Below are positions 1 to 5,870 of a DNA stretch of 6,609 nt, one piece after another. The notes beneath the pieces were generated by a model, which ran no database searches, was not told where the DNA came from, and worked only from the letters and a program-made list of their open reading frames with translations. The DNA comes from Acidimicrobiaceae bacterium. Its GTDB lineage: Bacteria > Actinomycetota > Acidimicrobiia > Acidimicrobiales > Ilumatobacteraceae. The stretch lies in the NCBI GenBank assembly GCA_003455715.1, contig DMQJ01000077.1:484-7092 (forward strand). Direction: 5' to 3'. The stretch's first letter is position 1. Every line of letters starts with the position of its first letter. The position numbers were made by a program, and so were the translations under genes.

Positions 1-2130
1 GTGGGGGATGCAGAACGTCTTGTGGAGGTTGAGGTGGCTGACGTCGGCGCCGAACTTGCCCGGCTGGGCCATGCCGACCAACGCGTTGAGGTTGGCCCCG
101 TCGACATACACCTGGCCGCCATGACGGTGAATGATGTCGCAGATCTCGGTGATGGCTTCTTCGAACACCCCGTGCGTGGAGGGGTAGGTGATCATCGCGG
201 CGGCGAGCCCGCTCCCTGCCGCTTCGGCCTTTGCTGCGAGGTCGGCGACGTCGATGTTGCCGTGGTCGTCGCATGCGACCACCACCACCTTCATGCCGGC
301 CATCACCGCGCTGGCGGCGTTGGTGCCGTGGGCGCTGGACGGAATGAGACAGATCGTGCGGTCGTGCTCGCCTCGGCTGTGGTGATAGGCGCGGATGGCC
401 AGCAGGCCGGCGAACTCGCCCTGGCTGCCGGCGTTGGGTTGCAGGCTCACCGCGTCGTAGCCGGTGACCGCCACCAGCATCTCCTCGAGGCTGGTGATCA
501 TCGCCCGGTAGCCCTCGGTTTCGTCGTCGGGGGCGTACGGGTGCACATCGGAGAACTCGGGCCACGTGACCGGTTGCATCTCCACCGTGGCGTTGAGCTT
601 CATGGTGCACGAGCCGAGAGGAATCATCGTGCGGTCGAGCGCGAGATCTTTGTCGGCCAGGCGGCGTAGGTAGCGAAGCATCTCGTGCTCGGTGTGGTAG
701 CGGTGGAACACGCTCTGGGTGAGGAACGGCGTGGAGCGTGCCATTGGGTTGCCGCAGGGCACCTGCGCATCCTCCGCAAGGTGCTCGTCTGCACCGAACA
801 CGGCAAGCACCCGACGCAACACATCGACCGATGTGGTCTCGTCGAGGCTGAACGCCACCGCGCCATCGCCGGTGTCGCGCAGGTTGATGCCCGCGGCGCG
901 GGCGGCAGCCAGCACATCCGAGGGTTCGGCGACAACCGCGAGTGTGTCGAACCAGGTGTCGTGGCGCAGCGTGTGTCCGGCGGCTCGCAACGCTGCGGCT
1001 GCAAGGTCGGCGAGGCGCTGTACACGCGCAGCGATGCGTGCCAAACCCTCGGGGCCGTGCCACACGGCGTACATGCCAGCCATGTTGGCCAGCAGCACCT
1101 GGGCGGTGCAGATGTTGGAGGTGGCCTTCTCGCGACGGATGTGTTGCTCGCGGGTCTGCAGGGCCAGTCGCAGGCCAGGCCGACCGGCGGTATCGGTGCT
1201 GACCCCCACGAGACGGCCGGGCAGGGTGCGCGACATCGCCTCGGAGGTGGCCATGAATGCGGCGTGTGGACCGCCGAAGCCCATGGGCACACCAAAGCGT
1301 TGCGCCGAACCGATGGCGATGTCGGCGCCGAGTTCGCCTGGGGGCGTGATGGCAACGCAGGCGAGCAGGTCGGTGGCCACCACCACCACTGCGCCTGCCG
1401 CATGGGCTGCGTCGACGGTGGCTCGCCAGTCGACAACGCGGCCGGTGGAGGTGGGCAGGCTCAGCAGCACTCCGAAACACCCGGCCGCAATCTCATCGTT
1501 GAATGCCGATAGGTCGTGGGCGCTGCCGGCCTCCACGTGCAGGCCGAGCGGTTCGGCTCGCGTGTGCAGCACGTTGAGCGTCTGCGGGTGCACGTCGGGA
1601 TGGACGAGGAACCGCTGGCTGGTCGAGCGCGACGAACGGCGAGCCATGGTCATCGCCTCGGCGGCCGCAGTGGCTTCGTCGAGGAGAGAGGCGTTGGCCA
1701 GCGGCAAACCGGTGAGCTCAGCCACCATCGTCTGGTAGTTGAGCAACGCCTCCAGCCGGCCCTGGCTGATCTCCGGTTGATAAGGGGTGTAGGCGGTGTA
1801 CCAGGCCGGATTCTCGAGCACGTTGCGCAGCACCACCGGGGGAGTGATGGTGCCGTAGTAGCCCTGGCCAATGAGGCTCGTGCGCCGATGGTTGCGCTCG
1901 GCCACCACCTTCAGTTCGCCCAGCACGTCGCCGACAGCTCGCGGTGCCGGCAGATTGAGTTGTTCTGCGAGACGGATGGTGGAGGGCACGGTCTGCGCCA
2001 ACAGGTCGTCGAGCGAGTCGACGCCGAGCACCGACAGCATGTGTGCCTGCTCGGTCGGTGTGGACCCGATGTGCCGACCGATGAAGTCGTCGGTGGCAAA
2101 GAGATCGGAGAGCGAGGGCTGACTGGACAT
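1..2130 (-). CDS. gcvP: Glycine dehydrogenase (aminomethyl-transferring), P protein of the glycine cleavage system; N-terminal 710 residues
   Basis: P protein decarboxylates glycine with PLP and passes the aminomethyl group to the lipoyl arm of H protein; it is cytosolic. The frame is open from the ATG at 2130 to the window edge, with no stop in 710 codons. Visible family hallmarks: FIGRHIG near residues 16-22, GYYGT at 90-94 followed by a TPPVVLRN segment, the [14 protein letters not shown] stretch just after it, GSCTMKLNA at 506-514, and [10 protein letters not shown] at 701-710 with the probable PLP lysine at K704. These span both halves of the long, single-chain form (usually about 950 residues), so roughly 240 C-terminal residues lie outside the window. 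The start is fixed by GGAGG seven bases upstream and by the N-terminal RHIG motif. A tandem glycine riboswitch precedes it, so glycine control is very likely. Minor oddity: the motif usually reads RHIGP, here RHIGS. Other gcv genes are not in view. Confidence 0.98.
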   Translation of the reverse strand, partial: MSSQPSLSDLFATDDFIGRHIGSTPTEQAHMLSVLGVDSLDDLLAQTVPSTIRLAEQLNLPAPRAVGDVLGELKVVAERNHRRTSLIGQGYYGTITPPVVLRNVLENPAWYTAYTPYQPEISQGRLEALLNYQTMVAELTGLPLANASLLDEATAAAEAMTMARRSSRSTSQRFLVHPDVHPQTLNVLHTRAEPLGLHVEAGSAHDLSAFNDEIAAGCFGVLLSLPTSTGRVVDWRATVDAAHAAGAVVVVATDLLACVAITPPGELGADIAIGSAQRFGVPMGFGGPHAAFMATSEAMSRTLPGRLVGVSTDTAGRPGLRLALQTREQHIRREKATSNICTAQVLLANMAGMYAVWHGPEGLARIAARVQRLADLAAAALRAAGHTLRHDTWFDTLAVVAEPSDVLAAARAAGINLRDTGDGAVAFSLDETTSVDVLRRVLAVFGADEHLAEDAQVPCGNPMARSTPFLTQSVFHRYHTEHEMLRYLRRLADKDLALDRTMIPLGSCTMKLNATVEMQPVTWPEFSDVHPYAPDDETEGYRAMITSLEEMLVAVTGYDAVSLQPNAGSQGEFAGLLAIRAYHHSRGEHDRTICLIPSSAHGTNAASAVMAGMKVVVVACDDHGNIDVADLAAKAEAAGSGLAAAMITYPSTHGVFEEAITEICDIIHRHGGQVYVDGANLNALVGMAQPGKFGADVSHLNLHKTFCIPH

Positions 2131-2132
2131 GT

Positions 2133-2169
2133 GGGAACCTCCGTAGCGCGCACGTGCGTTGTGGTTCCC
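2133..2169 (-). promoter_or_regulatory. Candidate expression-platform hairpin of the gcvP riboswitch
   Basis: In the RNA, GGGAACC (2169-2163), directly after the closing stem of aptamer 2, can pair over seven base pairs with GGUUCCC (2139-2133), which begins inside the Shine-Dalgarno GGAGG. The loop contains the self-complementary CGCACGUGCG. There is no U-run between aptamer 2 and the start codon, so an intrinsic terminator is not visible and translational control is the simpler reading. The pairing is seen in the sequence; its regulatory role is inferred. Confidence 0.5.
2138..2142 (-). promoter_or_regulatory. Ribosome binding site of gcvP
   Basis: GGAGG on the minus strand, seven bases before the ATG at 2130. 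It decides the gcvP start. Its last two bases fall inside the hairpin at 2133-2169, so access to it may depend on the upstream riboswitch. Confidence 0.85.
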
Positions 2170-2170
2170 C

Positions 2171-2354
2171 CGCTGTCAGTGGTGCCTGAGAGCTTTCTCC
2201 GGGCGAACCCGGATTTCCCCGTCGGCGAGCCGGTGAACCCGGCTGCTTTCCAGCGTTGCCCACCCGGTCGGTCCGTTGGCCTGAGAGATTCCGGGGAGGT
2301 TGCTCCTTCGGCGCCCTCCGTGCTGGCCGCACGGCTGACTCTCCCGGCCGGGTG
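2171..2354 (-). promoter_or_regulatory. Tandem glycine riboswitch (gcvT-type, two aptamers)
   Basis: Read on the minus strand, two glycine aptamers lie in series. Aptamer 1 (2354-2261) is closed by CACCCGG/CCGGGUG, has a GGGAGAG segment (2345-2339), a CCGUGC/GCACGG hairpin (2334-2318), the core GCCGAAGGAGCAACC, and the signature CUCUCAGGC (2287-2279) followed by CGGACCG. Aptamer 2 (2255-2171) is closed by CGCUG/CAGCG, has a GCCGG/CCGGC hairpin (2243-2229), the core GCCGACGGGGAAA, a UCCGGG-UUCG-CCCGGA hairpin (2213-2198), a second CUCUCAGGC (2192-2184) and CACUGACAG. A five-base linker joins them, as is typical of tandem glycine riboswitches. It sits 40 bases upstream of gcvP, the classic target; glycine normally turns such genes on so that excess glycine is degraded. 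Confidence 0.96.
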
Positions 2355-2355
2355 T

Positions 2356-2368
2356 TGAGTGGCACTCA
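2356..2368. repeat. 13-bp palindrome TGAGTGGCACTCA
   Basis: A perfect odd palindrome (TGAGTG-G-CACTCA) immediately upstream of aptamer 1. It would overlap the transcription start predicted from the -10-like box at 2371-2376. Shared half-sites (TGAGT/ACTCA) recur at 2389-2393 and in the inverted repeat at 2420-2439, so it may be an operator. It could instead form a short hairpin at the 5' end of the leader RNA. Confidence 0.45.
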
Positions 2369-2370
2369 CG

Positions 2371-2376
2371 ACCTTA
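2371..2376 (-). promoter_or_regulatory. Possible -10 box for the riboswitch-gcvP transcript
   Basis: TAAGGT on the minus strand fits the loose actinobacterial TANNNT -10 pattern. It would place transcription start near 2364, about ten bases before aptamer 1, as expected for a riboswitch leader. No convincing -35 element was seen, so this is a weak call based mainly on position. Confidence 0.3.
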
Positions 2377-2419
2377 CCCGCTCGGGCTACTCACCTTGGC
2401 CATAGGTCTCCCTGTCGAA

Positions 2420-2439
2420 ATGAGTATCCGACTACTCAT
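2420..2439. repeat. Inverted repeat ATGAGTA-N6-TACTCAT, possible operator
   Basis: Seven-base perfect arms (2420-2426 and 2433-2439) around a six-base spacer, in the gap between the divergent gcvP leader and the MGFFK gene pair. It lies 57 bases upstream of the ATG at 2497, and its arms contain the same TGAGT/ACTCA pentamer as the 13-bp palindrome at 2356-2368. It has no T-tract and sits upstream of genes on both sides, so a regulator site is more plausible than a terminator. The binding protein is unknown. Confidence 0.45.
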
Positions 2440-2482
2440 GACGTGACGGCCCGGAGGGCGCAAGCTGCACCTACCAACAACG

Positions 2483-2488
2483 AAGGAG
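2483..2488 (+). promoter_or_regulatory. Ribosome binding site of the first MGFFK gene
   Basis: AAGGAG, eight bases before the ATG at 2497. It decides that start against an in-frame upstream GTG at 2359, which has no such site and whose extension would run through the intergenic regulatory region. Confidence 0.85.
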
Positions 2489-2496
2489 TAACCACG

Positions 2497-2907
2497 ATGG
2501 GCTTTTTCAAGCAGATGAAGGACATGAAGGACACCGTCGCCGCCGCCCCCGGCATGGTGAACCAGGCGCAGCAGATGGCCGCCAACGCGCAGGCCATGCA
2601 GGCGCAGATGATGGCCCAGCAGCAGGCGTCGATGCAGCAGGCGATGGCGTACCAGCAGGCGAACGCCGGGGCCGCCGCGGCGTCGGGTGGCCTCGAGCCC
2701 ATCGCCGGCGTGGGGCTGGAGCAGTACGCACGCATCGTCAAGGCCATCGCCCCGCTCAACTACGACCAGTCGCTGCTGCCCGGCATCGCCGCCTCGCATG
2801 GTGTCGACGGCGCCTCGTGGCAGGCAGCGCACGACGGCTGGAACGCCCGCATTCAGGGTGATCCGAACGTGGCGAAGGCGTTCTCCGACGTCTACCGCTC
2901 GGTGTGA
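2497..2907 (+). CDS. Small MGFFK-type protein: Gln/Ala/Met-rich helix plus C-terminal helical domain (hypothetical)
   Basis: A 136-residue protein of unknown function. Residues 1-14 (MGFFKQMKDMKDTV) look like a short amphipathic helix. Residues 20-56 are almost wholly Gln, Ala and Met (31 of 37), probably a long helix or coiled coil. A break at Gly/Ala-rich 57-65 leads to a compact helical domain at 66-136 with LEPIAGVGLEQYA, a central HGVDGASWQAAHDGW segment and a closing FSDVY. From memory, the EPI-GVSLE-YA pattern with downstream Trp residues resembles a small domain found in uncharacterised bacterial proteins (DUF6620-like); I could not check this. There is no signal peptide or membrane span, so it is probably cytosolic or peripheral on the membrane. 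Two bases separate its stop from the next gene, which begins with the same MGFFK, so the two are surely cotranscribed. Existence is secure; function is open. Confidence 0.9.
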   Translation: MGFFKQMKDMKDTVAAAPGMVNQAQQMAANAQAMQAQMMAQQQASMQQAMAYQQANAGAAAASGGLEPIAGVGLEQYARIVKAIAPLNYDQSLLPGIAASHGVDGASWQAAHDGWNARIQGDPNVAKAFSDVYRSV

Positions 2908-2909
2908 CG

Positions 2910-3323
2910 ATGGGCTTCTTCAAGGACCTCAAGAAGCTCAGCGACCAGGGCAAGGAACTGCGCGAGCAGTATCCGGTGCAACAGCAGTTGGCCAATGCCC
3001 AGGCTTCGATGGCCAACGCCAACGCAATGATGGCCAACATGGCTGCTGGAGCGATGGGTTCCACCAACGCGATCACCAACGGTGTCGATGCGGTGGCCAC
3101 CATCAGCTCGGCCCGTCAGACCGGGGCGATGATGAACTACAACCCGGTGGTGGAACTCGACCTGCTCGTCATCATGCCCAACGGGGTGCCGATGCCGGTG
3201 AAGCGCCAGGAGATGGTGATGCAGTTGCACCTCATGCGCTGCCAGCCCGGCCAGCGCTTGAAGGTGAAGGTGAACCCGGCCAACCCCAACGAACTGTGGA
3301 TCGACTGGGTGAACCCGGCCTGA
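2910..3323 (+). CDS. Small MGFFK-type protein: Ala/Asn/Met-rich helix plus C-terminal beta domain (hypothetical)
   Basis: A 137-residue protein, second in the pair. It opens MGFFKDLKKLSDQ, matching the first protein at residues 1-5, then carries an Ala/Gln/Asn/Met-rich helical stretch at about 24-50. The C-terminal part (about 60-137) differs: it has strand-like segments, including NPVVELDLLVIMPNG (78-92), KRQEMVMQL (98-106) and a QPGQRLKVKVNPANPNELWIDW ending. This pattern of a short beta domain with a V-x-V-N/D-P-A-x-P turn occurs in many actinobacterial proteins of unknown role. I chose ATG 2910 because it aligns with the first protein's start; GTG 2904, overlapping the upstream stop, would add two residues. 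There is no clear Shine-Dalgarno, which fits translational coupling or reinitiation from the stop at 2905-2907. No transmembrane segment is seen. Confidence 0.88.
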   Translation: MGFFKDLKKLSDQGKELREQYPVQQQLANAQASMANANAMMANMAAGAMGSTNAITNGVDAVATISSARQTGAMMNYNPVVELDLLVIMPNGVPMPVKRQEMVMQLHLMRCQPGQRLKVKVNPANPNELWIDWVNPA

Positions 3324-3398
3324 CGCCACACGATTTCAGGTTCTCACGATCCTGACGGGAGCGGTTCGCCGTGCCCGGTGCGGTACCACCCGCCGCAT

Positions 3399-3439
3399 CG
3401 GGCCCGGCGAGCCGGCATTTTTCGGCTCGTATCGGCCCG
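3399..3439. terminator. Hairpin between convergent genes, probable terminator
   Basis: CGAGCCG (3408-3414) pairs perfectly with CGGCTCG (3423-3429) around an eight-base loop ending in five T. An outer CGGGCC/GGCCCG stem (3399-3404 with 3434-3439) extends it across a small internal loop. On the plus strand a shorter CCGG-CGAG-CCGG hairpin followed by CATTTTT is an alternative fold that looks like an intrinsic terminator for the MGFFK pair. It lies in the 124-base gap between convergent genes, so it may serve one or both strands. Otherwise the gap holds nothing recognisable. Confidence 0.5.
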
Positions 3440-3447
3440 GGTGCGGC

Positions 3448-4695
3448 TCAGTCGACGGTGCCGTACGCGCCCTGTTGGCCCTGGGCGCTGGCAGCTTCCA
3501 CCTCGGCGATGCTGGCCCGCAGGTCGGCCACGAAGTCGTCGATGCGGTGCTGGTGCACGGCGTTGACGGTGCAGTGCAGTGAGGCTGGCGGGCCCTGACG
3601 GTCGACGTACCAGCCGCGCCTCCACAACGCGTCGGCCACGGCGAACACGTCGAGTTGTTCGGGGTCGGCTGCCCCGAAGGCCAACAGGGTGGCCTCGGGC
3701 TGGGCGCGCAGCGCCAACTCGGGGATGGCGTCGATGGCGGCGGCCAACCGTTCACACGCGTCGCGGGCGGCAGCGGTGAGGCGCAGGTAGCCCTCGTCGC
3801 CGAGGTAGTGCATGACCGCCCACGCCGCCGCCCACGGGCCACCGCTCTTCGTGCCGAGCACGGCCGACGAACCGTAGAGCCCGCCGAGCCAGTTGTCGGT
3901 GACGAAGGTCTGGTAGGCGCGCAGGCGTTTGTTGCGGTGCATGATGACCGAGGCGCCCTTGGCGGTGTAGCCGAACTTGTGCAGGTCGACCGAGATGCTG
4001 GTGACGCCCGGCACCTGGAAGTTCCACGCCGGGATGTCGTGCCCGAGGCGGGCAAGGTAGGTGAGCGTCACGCCGCCCATGCACGCATCGACGTGGCAGT
4101 TGATGTCGCGCTCGGCAGCCAGGGCCGCGATGTCGGCGATGGGGTCGACCACGCCCTGCGGGTACTGCGGCGCGGAGCCCACCACGAGCACGGTGTTGTC
4201 GTCGATGGCGGCGGCCATCGCATCGGGATCGGCTCGCCAGTCGGTGCCCACCGGAATGCGCCGACTCTCGAGCCCGAAGTAGTAGCAGCCCTTCTCGAAG
4301 GCGGCGTGCGCGGTGGTGGGCAGCACCACGTTTGGCTGCTGCACGTTGCGCTCCTTGCGCCCACGCTCGCGAGATGCCTTCACTGCCATCAGCAAGCTCT
4401 CGGTGCCGCCGGTGGTGAGGAAACCGGCTCCGTCGGGCCCGGCCTGCAGCCAGTCGCCGACGATGCCGACGACGTCGTTCTGGATGCGCTTCAGGCTGGG
4501 GAAGGCGTCGGTGTTGAGCCCGTTCTCGGTGGCGAAACGTCGGTAGGCCTCCTCGGCGACGGCGACCACGTCGGCGCCGGCGTTGTAGGCGAGAGTGAAC
4601 GCGTTGCCCTCACGCCAGCGAACGTCGCCTTCCTTGAACGAGTCGAGCGCGGTGAACACATCGTCGCGGGCCATGCCCTGTTGCGGAATCCCCAT
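3448..4695 (-). CDS. Sphingosine-1-phosphate lyase-like PLP-dependent enzyme (group II decarboxylase family)
   Basis: A 415-residue fold-type I PLP enzyme of the pyridoxal-dependent decarboxylase family (glutamate decarboxylase and sphingosine-1-phosphate lyase relatives). Seen: TTGGTESLLMAVKASRE at about 94-110 (cofactor phosphate region), HVDACMGG from 201 with D203 expected to contact the PLP ring nitrogen, and SISVDLHKFGYTAKG with K240 as the Schiff-base lysine. HVDA-C-GG, the DLHK-GY-KGASV pattern and the C-terminal GAYG are closer to sphingosine-1-phosphate lyases than to glutamate decarboxylases, but there is no N-terminal membrane anchor, so it would be soluble. Family members cleave phosphorylated long-chain amino alcohols or decarboxylate amino acids; the substrate here is not readable. 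I chose ATG 4695 because a TANNNT box lies six bases upstream, as in leaderless genes; ATG 4674 (Met8) is the alternative. It is divergent from another PLP enzyme 32 bases away and convergent with the MGFFK pair. Confidence 0.9.
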   Translation of the reverse strand: MGIPQQGMARDDVFTALDSFKEGDVRWREGNAFTLAYNAGADVVAVAEEAYRRFATENGLNTDAFPSLKRIQNDVVGIVGDWLQAGPDGAGFLTTGGTESLLMAVKASRERGRKERNVQQPNVVLPTTAHAAFEKGCYYFGLESRRIPVGTDWRADPDAMAAAIDDNTVLVVGSAPQYPQGVVDPIADIAALAAERDINCHVDACMGGVTLTYLARLGHDIPAWNFQVPGVTSISVDLHKFGYTAKGASVIMHRNKRLRAYQTFVTDNWLGGLYGSSAVLGTKSGGPWAAAWAVMHYLGDEGYLRLTAAARDACERLAAAIDAIPELALRAQPEATLLAFGAADPEQLDVFAVADALWRRGWYVDRQGPPASLHCTVNAVHQHRIDDFVADLRASIAEVEAASAQGQQGAYGTVD

Positions 4696-4701
4696 GGCAC
4701 G

Positions 4702-4707
4702 AAGGTA
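4702..4707 (-). promoter_or_regulatory. -10 box of a likely leaderless promoter for the lyase-like gene
   Basis: TACCTT on the minus strand, with exactly six bases before the ATG at 4695. If transcription starts at the A of ATG, the hexamer occupies -12 to -7, the position typical of actinobacterial leaderless genes. No Shine-Dalgarno is present before this ATG, which agrees. No clear -35 was seen. Confidence 0.5.
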
Positions 4708-4713
4708 GCCGGG

Positions 4714-4719
4714 TACGGT
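4714..4719 (+). promoter_or_regulatory. Possible -10 box for the epimerase-like/transporter operon
   Basis: TACGGT, eight bases before the GTG at 4728, suggests a leaderless or nearly leaderless transcript in the opposite direction to the neighbouring box at 4702-4707. A weak GGTGG (4717-4721) six bases before the GTG could act as a ribosome binding site instead, so this call is less firm than its divergent partner. Confidence 0.38.
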
Positions 4720-4727
4720 GGCCCCTC

Positions 4728-5870
4728 GTGCTCACGCGAAACGACTTCCTGCTCGACCCGGACGTGGTGTTCCTCAACCACGGTTCGTTCGGTGCGGTGC
4801 CCCGGGCGGTTCAGGAGCAGTACGAGGCGTTGCAGCGGGCGATGGAGCGCAACCCGGTGGAGTGGTTGGGGCGACGGAGCGACGATCTGCTGGAACATGC
4901 CCGCGCACGACTGGCCGAGTATGTGGGAGCCAGGGCCGACGACGTGGTGTTCTTCCCCAACCCGACCACGGCGATCAACATGGTGGTGAACTCGCTGCGG
5001 TTGCAGGCGGGCGACGAGGTGCTCACCACGAGCCACGAGTACGGGGCGATGGTACGAACCTGGCGCAAGGCGTGTGCGGCCGCTGGAGCGTCGTACGTGG
5101 CGGTACCGGTGCCCCTGCCGGTCACCACCCACGACGAGTTCGTCGAGCGCGTGTGGGCCGGGGTCACGCCGCGCACGCGGGTGCTGTTCCTCAGTCATCT
5201 CACCAGTGCGACTGCGCTCATCTTCCCCGTTGTGGAACTGTGCCGTCGAGCTCGCGCCGCTGGCATTCTCACCATCGTCGACGGCGCGCATGCGCCGGGC
5301 CACGTGCCGCTCCACATTGAGCGTTTGGGTTGCGACGTGTACACCGGGGCATTGCACAAGTGGCTGTGTGCGCCGAAGGGTTCGTCGTTCCTGTGGGCAG
5401 CCTCGCACGTGCAGGAGTGGCTGCAGCCGCTGGTGGTGAGTTGGGGCTGGGAAAGCGATCACCCGAGTGGCTCGACGTTCATCGATCATCACCAGTGGCA
5501 GGGCACGCGAGATCTGTCGCCGTTCCTCGGGGTGGTGCCTGCGCTCGATTGGGTGGCCGCCAACGACTGGGCGGCCGTGCAGGCCAAGGGGCATCGCCTG
5601 GCGCAGCTCACCCGGGCCAAGGTGAACTCGCTCACCGGCCTGGCGCCGATCTGCCCTGATGGGCCCGAGTGGTTGGGACAGATGGCCACCATTCGCTTGC
5701 CCGCAGGCACCGACGCGGTGGCGCTGCAGGCGCGTCTGTTCGAGCGGCATCGGGTGGAGGTGCCGTGCATGGTGTTCGACGGTGAGCCCTTCCTGCGCGT
5801 GAGCTTCACTGCTCACACCACGGAGGCCGATGGCGACGCGTTGATGGGCGCGCTCCGGGCGGAGTTGTAA
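4728..5870 (+). CDS. Isopenicillin-N-epimerase-like PLP-dependent enzyme (class V aminotransferase fold)
   Basis: A 380-residue PLP enzyme of the class V aminotransferase group (cysteine desulfurase, CefD and EgtE relatives). Seen: FLNHGSFGAVP at 15-25, characteristic of CefD-like proteins; NPTTAINMVVNSL at about 77-90, in the cofactor phosphate region; VDGAHAPG at 184-191 with D185 expected to contact the PLP ring; and ALHKWLCAPKGSSFLW with the Schiff-base lysine at K211. Length is close to the usual 380-400. Most CefD-like proteins lie outside antibiotic clusters, and no beta-lactam genes are seen here, so epimerisation of isopenicillin N is not implied; racemase, C-S lyase or desulfurase-like chemistry on a small amino acid is equally possible. 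The start is GTG 4728, giving the family's short N-terminus before FLNHG. It is followed at once by a DMT transporter gene and is divergent from the lyase-like gene. Confidence 0.92.
   Translation: MLTRNDFLLDPDVVFLNHGSFGAVPRAVQEQYEALQRAMERNPVEWLGRRSDDLLEHARARLAEYVGARADDVVFFPNPTTAINMVVNSLRLQAGDEVLTTSHEYGAMVRTWRKACAAAGASYVAVPVPLPVTTHDEFVERVWAGVTPRTRVLFLSHLTSATALIFPVVELCRRARAAGILTIVDGAHAPGHVPLHIERLGCDVYTGALHKWLCAPKGSSFLWAASHVQEWLQPLVVSWGWESDHPSGSTFIDHHQWQGTRDLSPFLGVVPALDWVAANDWAAVQAKGHRLAQLTRAKVNSLTGLAPICPDGPEWLGQMATIRLPAGTDAVALQARLFERHRVEVPCMVFDGEPFLRVSFTAHTTEADGDALMGALRAEL
5861..5864 (+). promoter_or_regulatory. Ribosome binding site of the transporter gene, inside the upstream CDS
   Basis: GGAG, six bases before the GTG at 5871, lies within the last codons of the epimerase-like gene. 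It supports the GTG as start even though the upstream TAA directly abuts it. Confidence 0.6.

Noticed and set aside
1..2358. Plus-strand frames at 1-669, 685-1512, 719-1738 and 1516-2358
   Set aside because: All are antisense to gcvP or to the riboswitch. The minus-strand gcvP frame is continuous and carries all expected motifs.
2396..2427. TTGGCC at 2396 as a -35 for a plus-strand promoter of the MGFFK pair
   Set aside because: No acceptable -10 hexamer lies 16-19 bases downstream; the closest candidate needs a 20-base spacer.
2359..2496. An N-terminal extension of the first MGFFK protein from GTG 2359
   Set aside because: There is no ribosome binding site, it crosses the intergenic repeats, and ATG 2497 has AAGGAG at ideal spacing and matches the MGFFK start of the next gene.
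3336..3356. Short TCAGG/CCTGA inverted repeat just after the second MGFFK gene
   Set aside because: Five base pairs with a ten-base loop and no T-tract are too weak to call a terminator.
3655..4989. A long plus-strand open frame (444 codons) across the lyase-like gene
   Set aside because: It lies antisense to a gene with clear family motifs, and its translation is rich in Gly, Val, Arg and His with no recognisable domain. Long antisense frames are common in GC-rich coding DNA, where stops are rare.
4728..5870. Calling the epimerase-like gene cefD of a beta-lactam cluster
   Set aside because: No isopenicillin N synthase, ACV synthetase or other beta-lactam genes are in view, and CefD-like folds are widespread with other functions.
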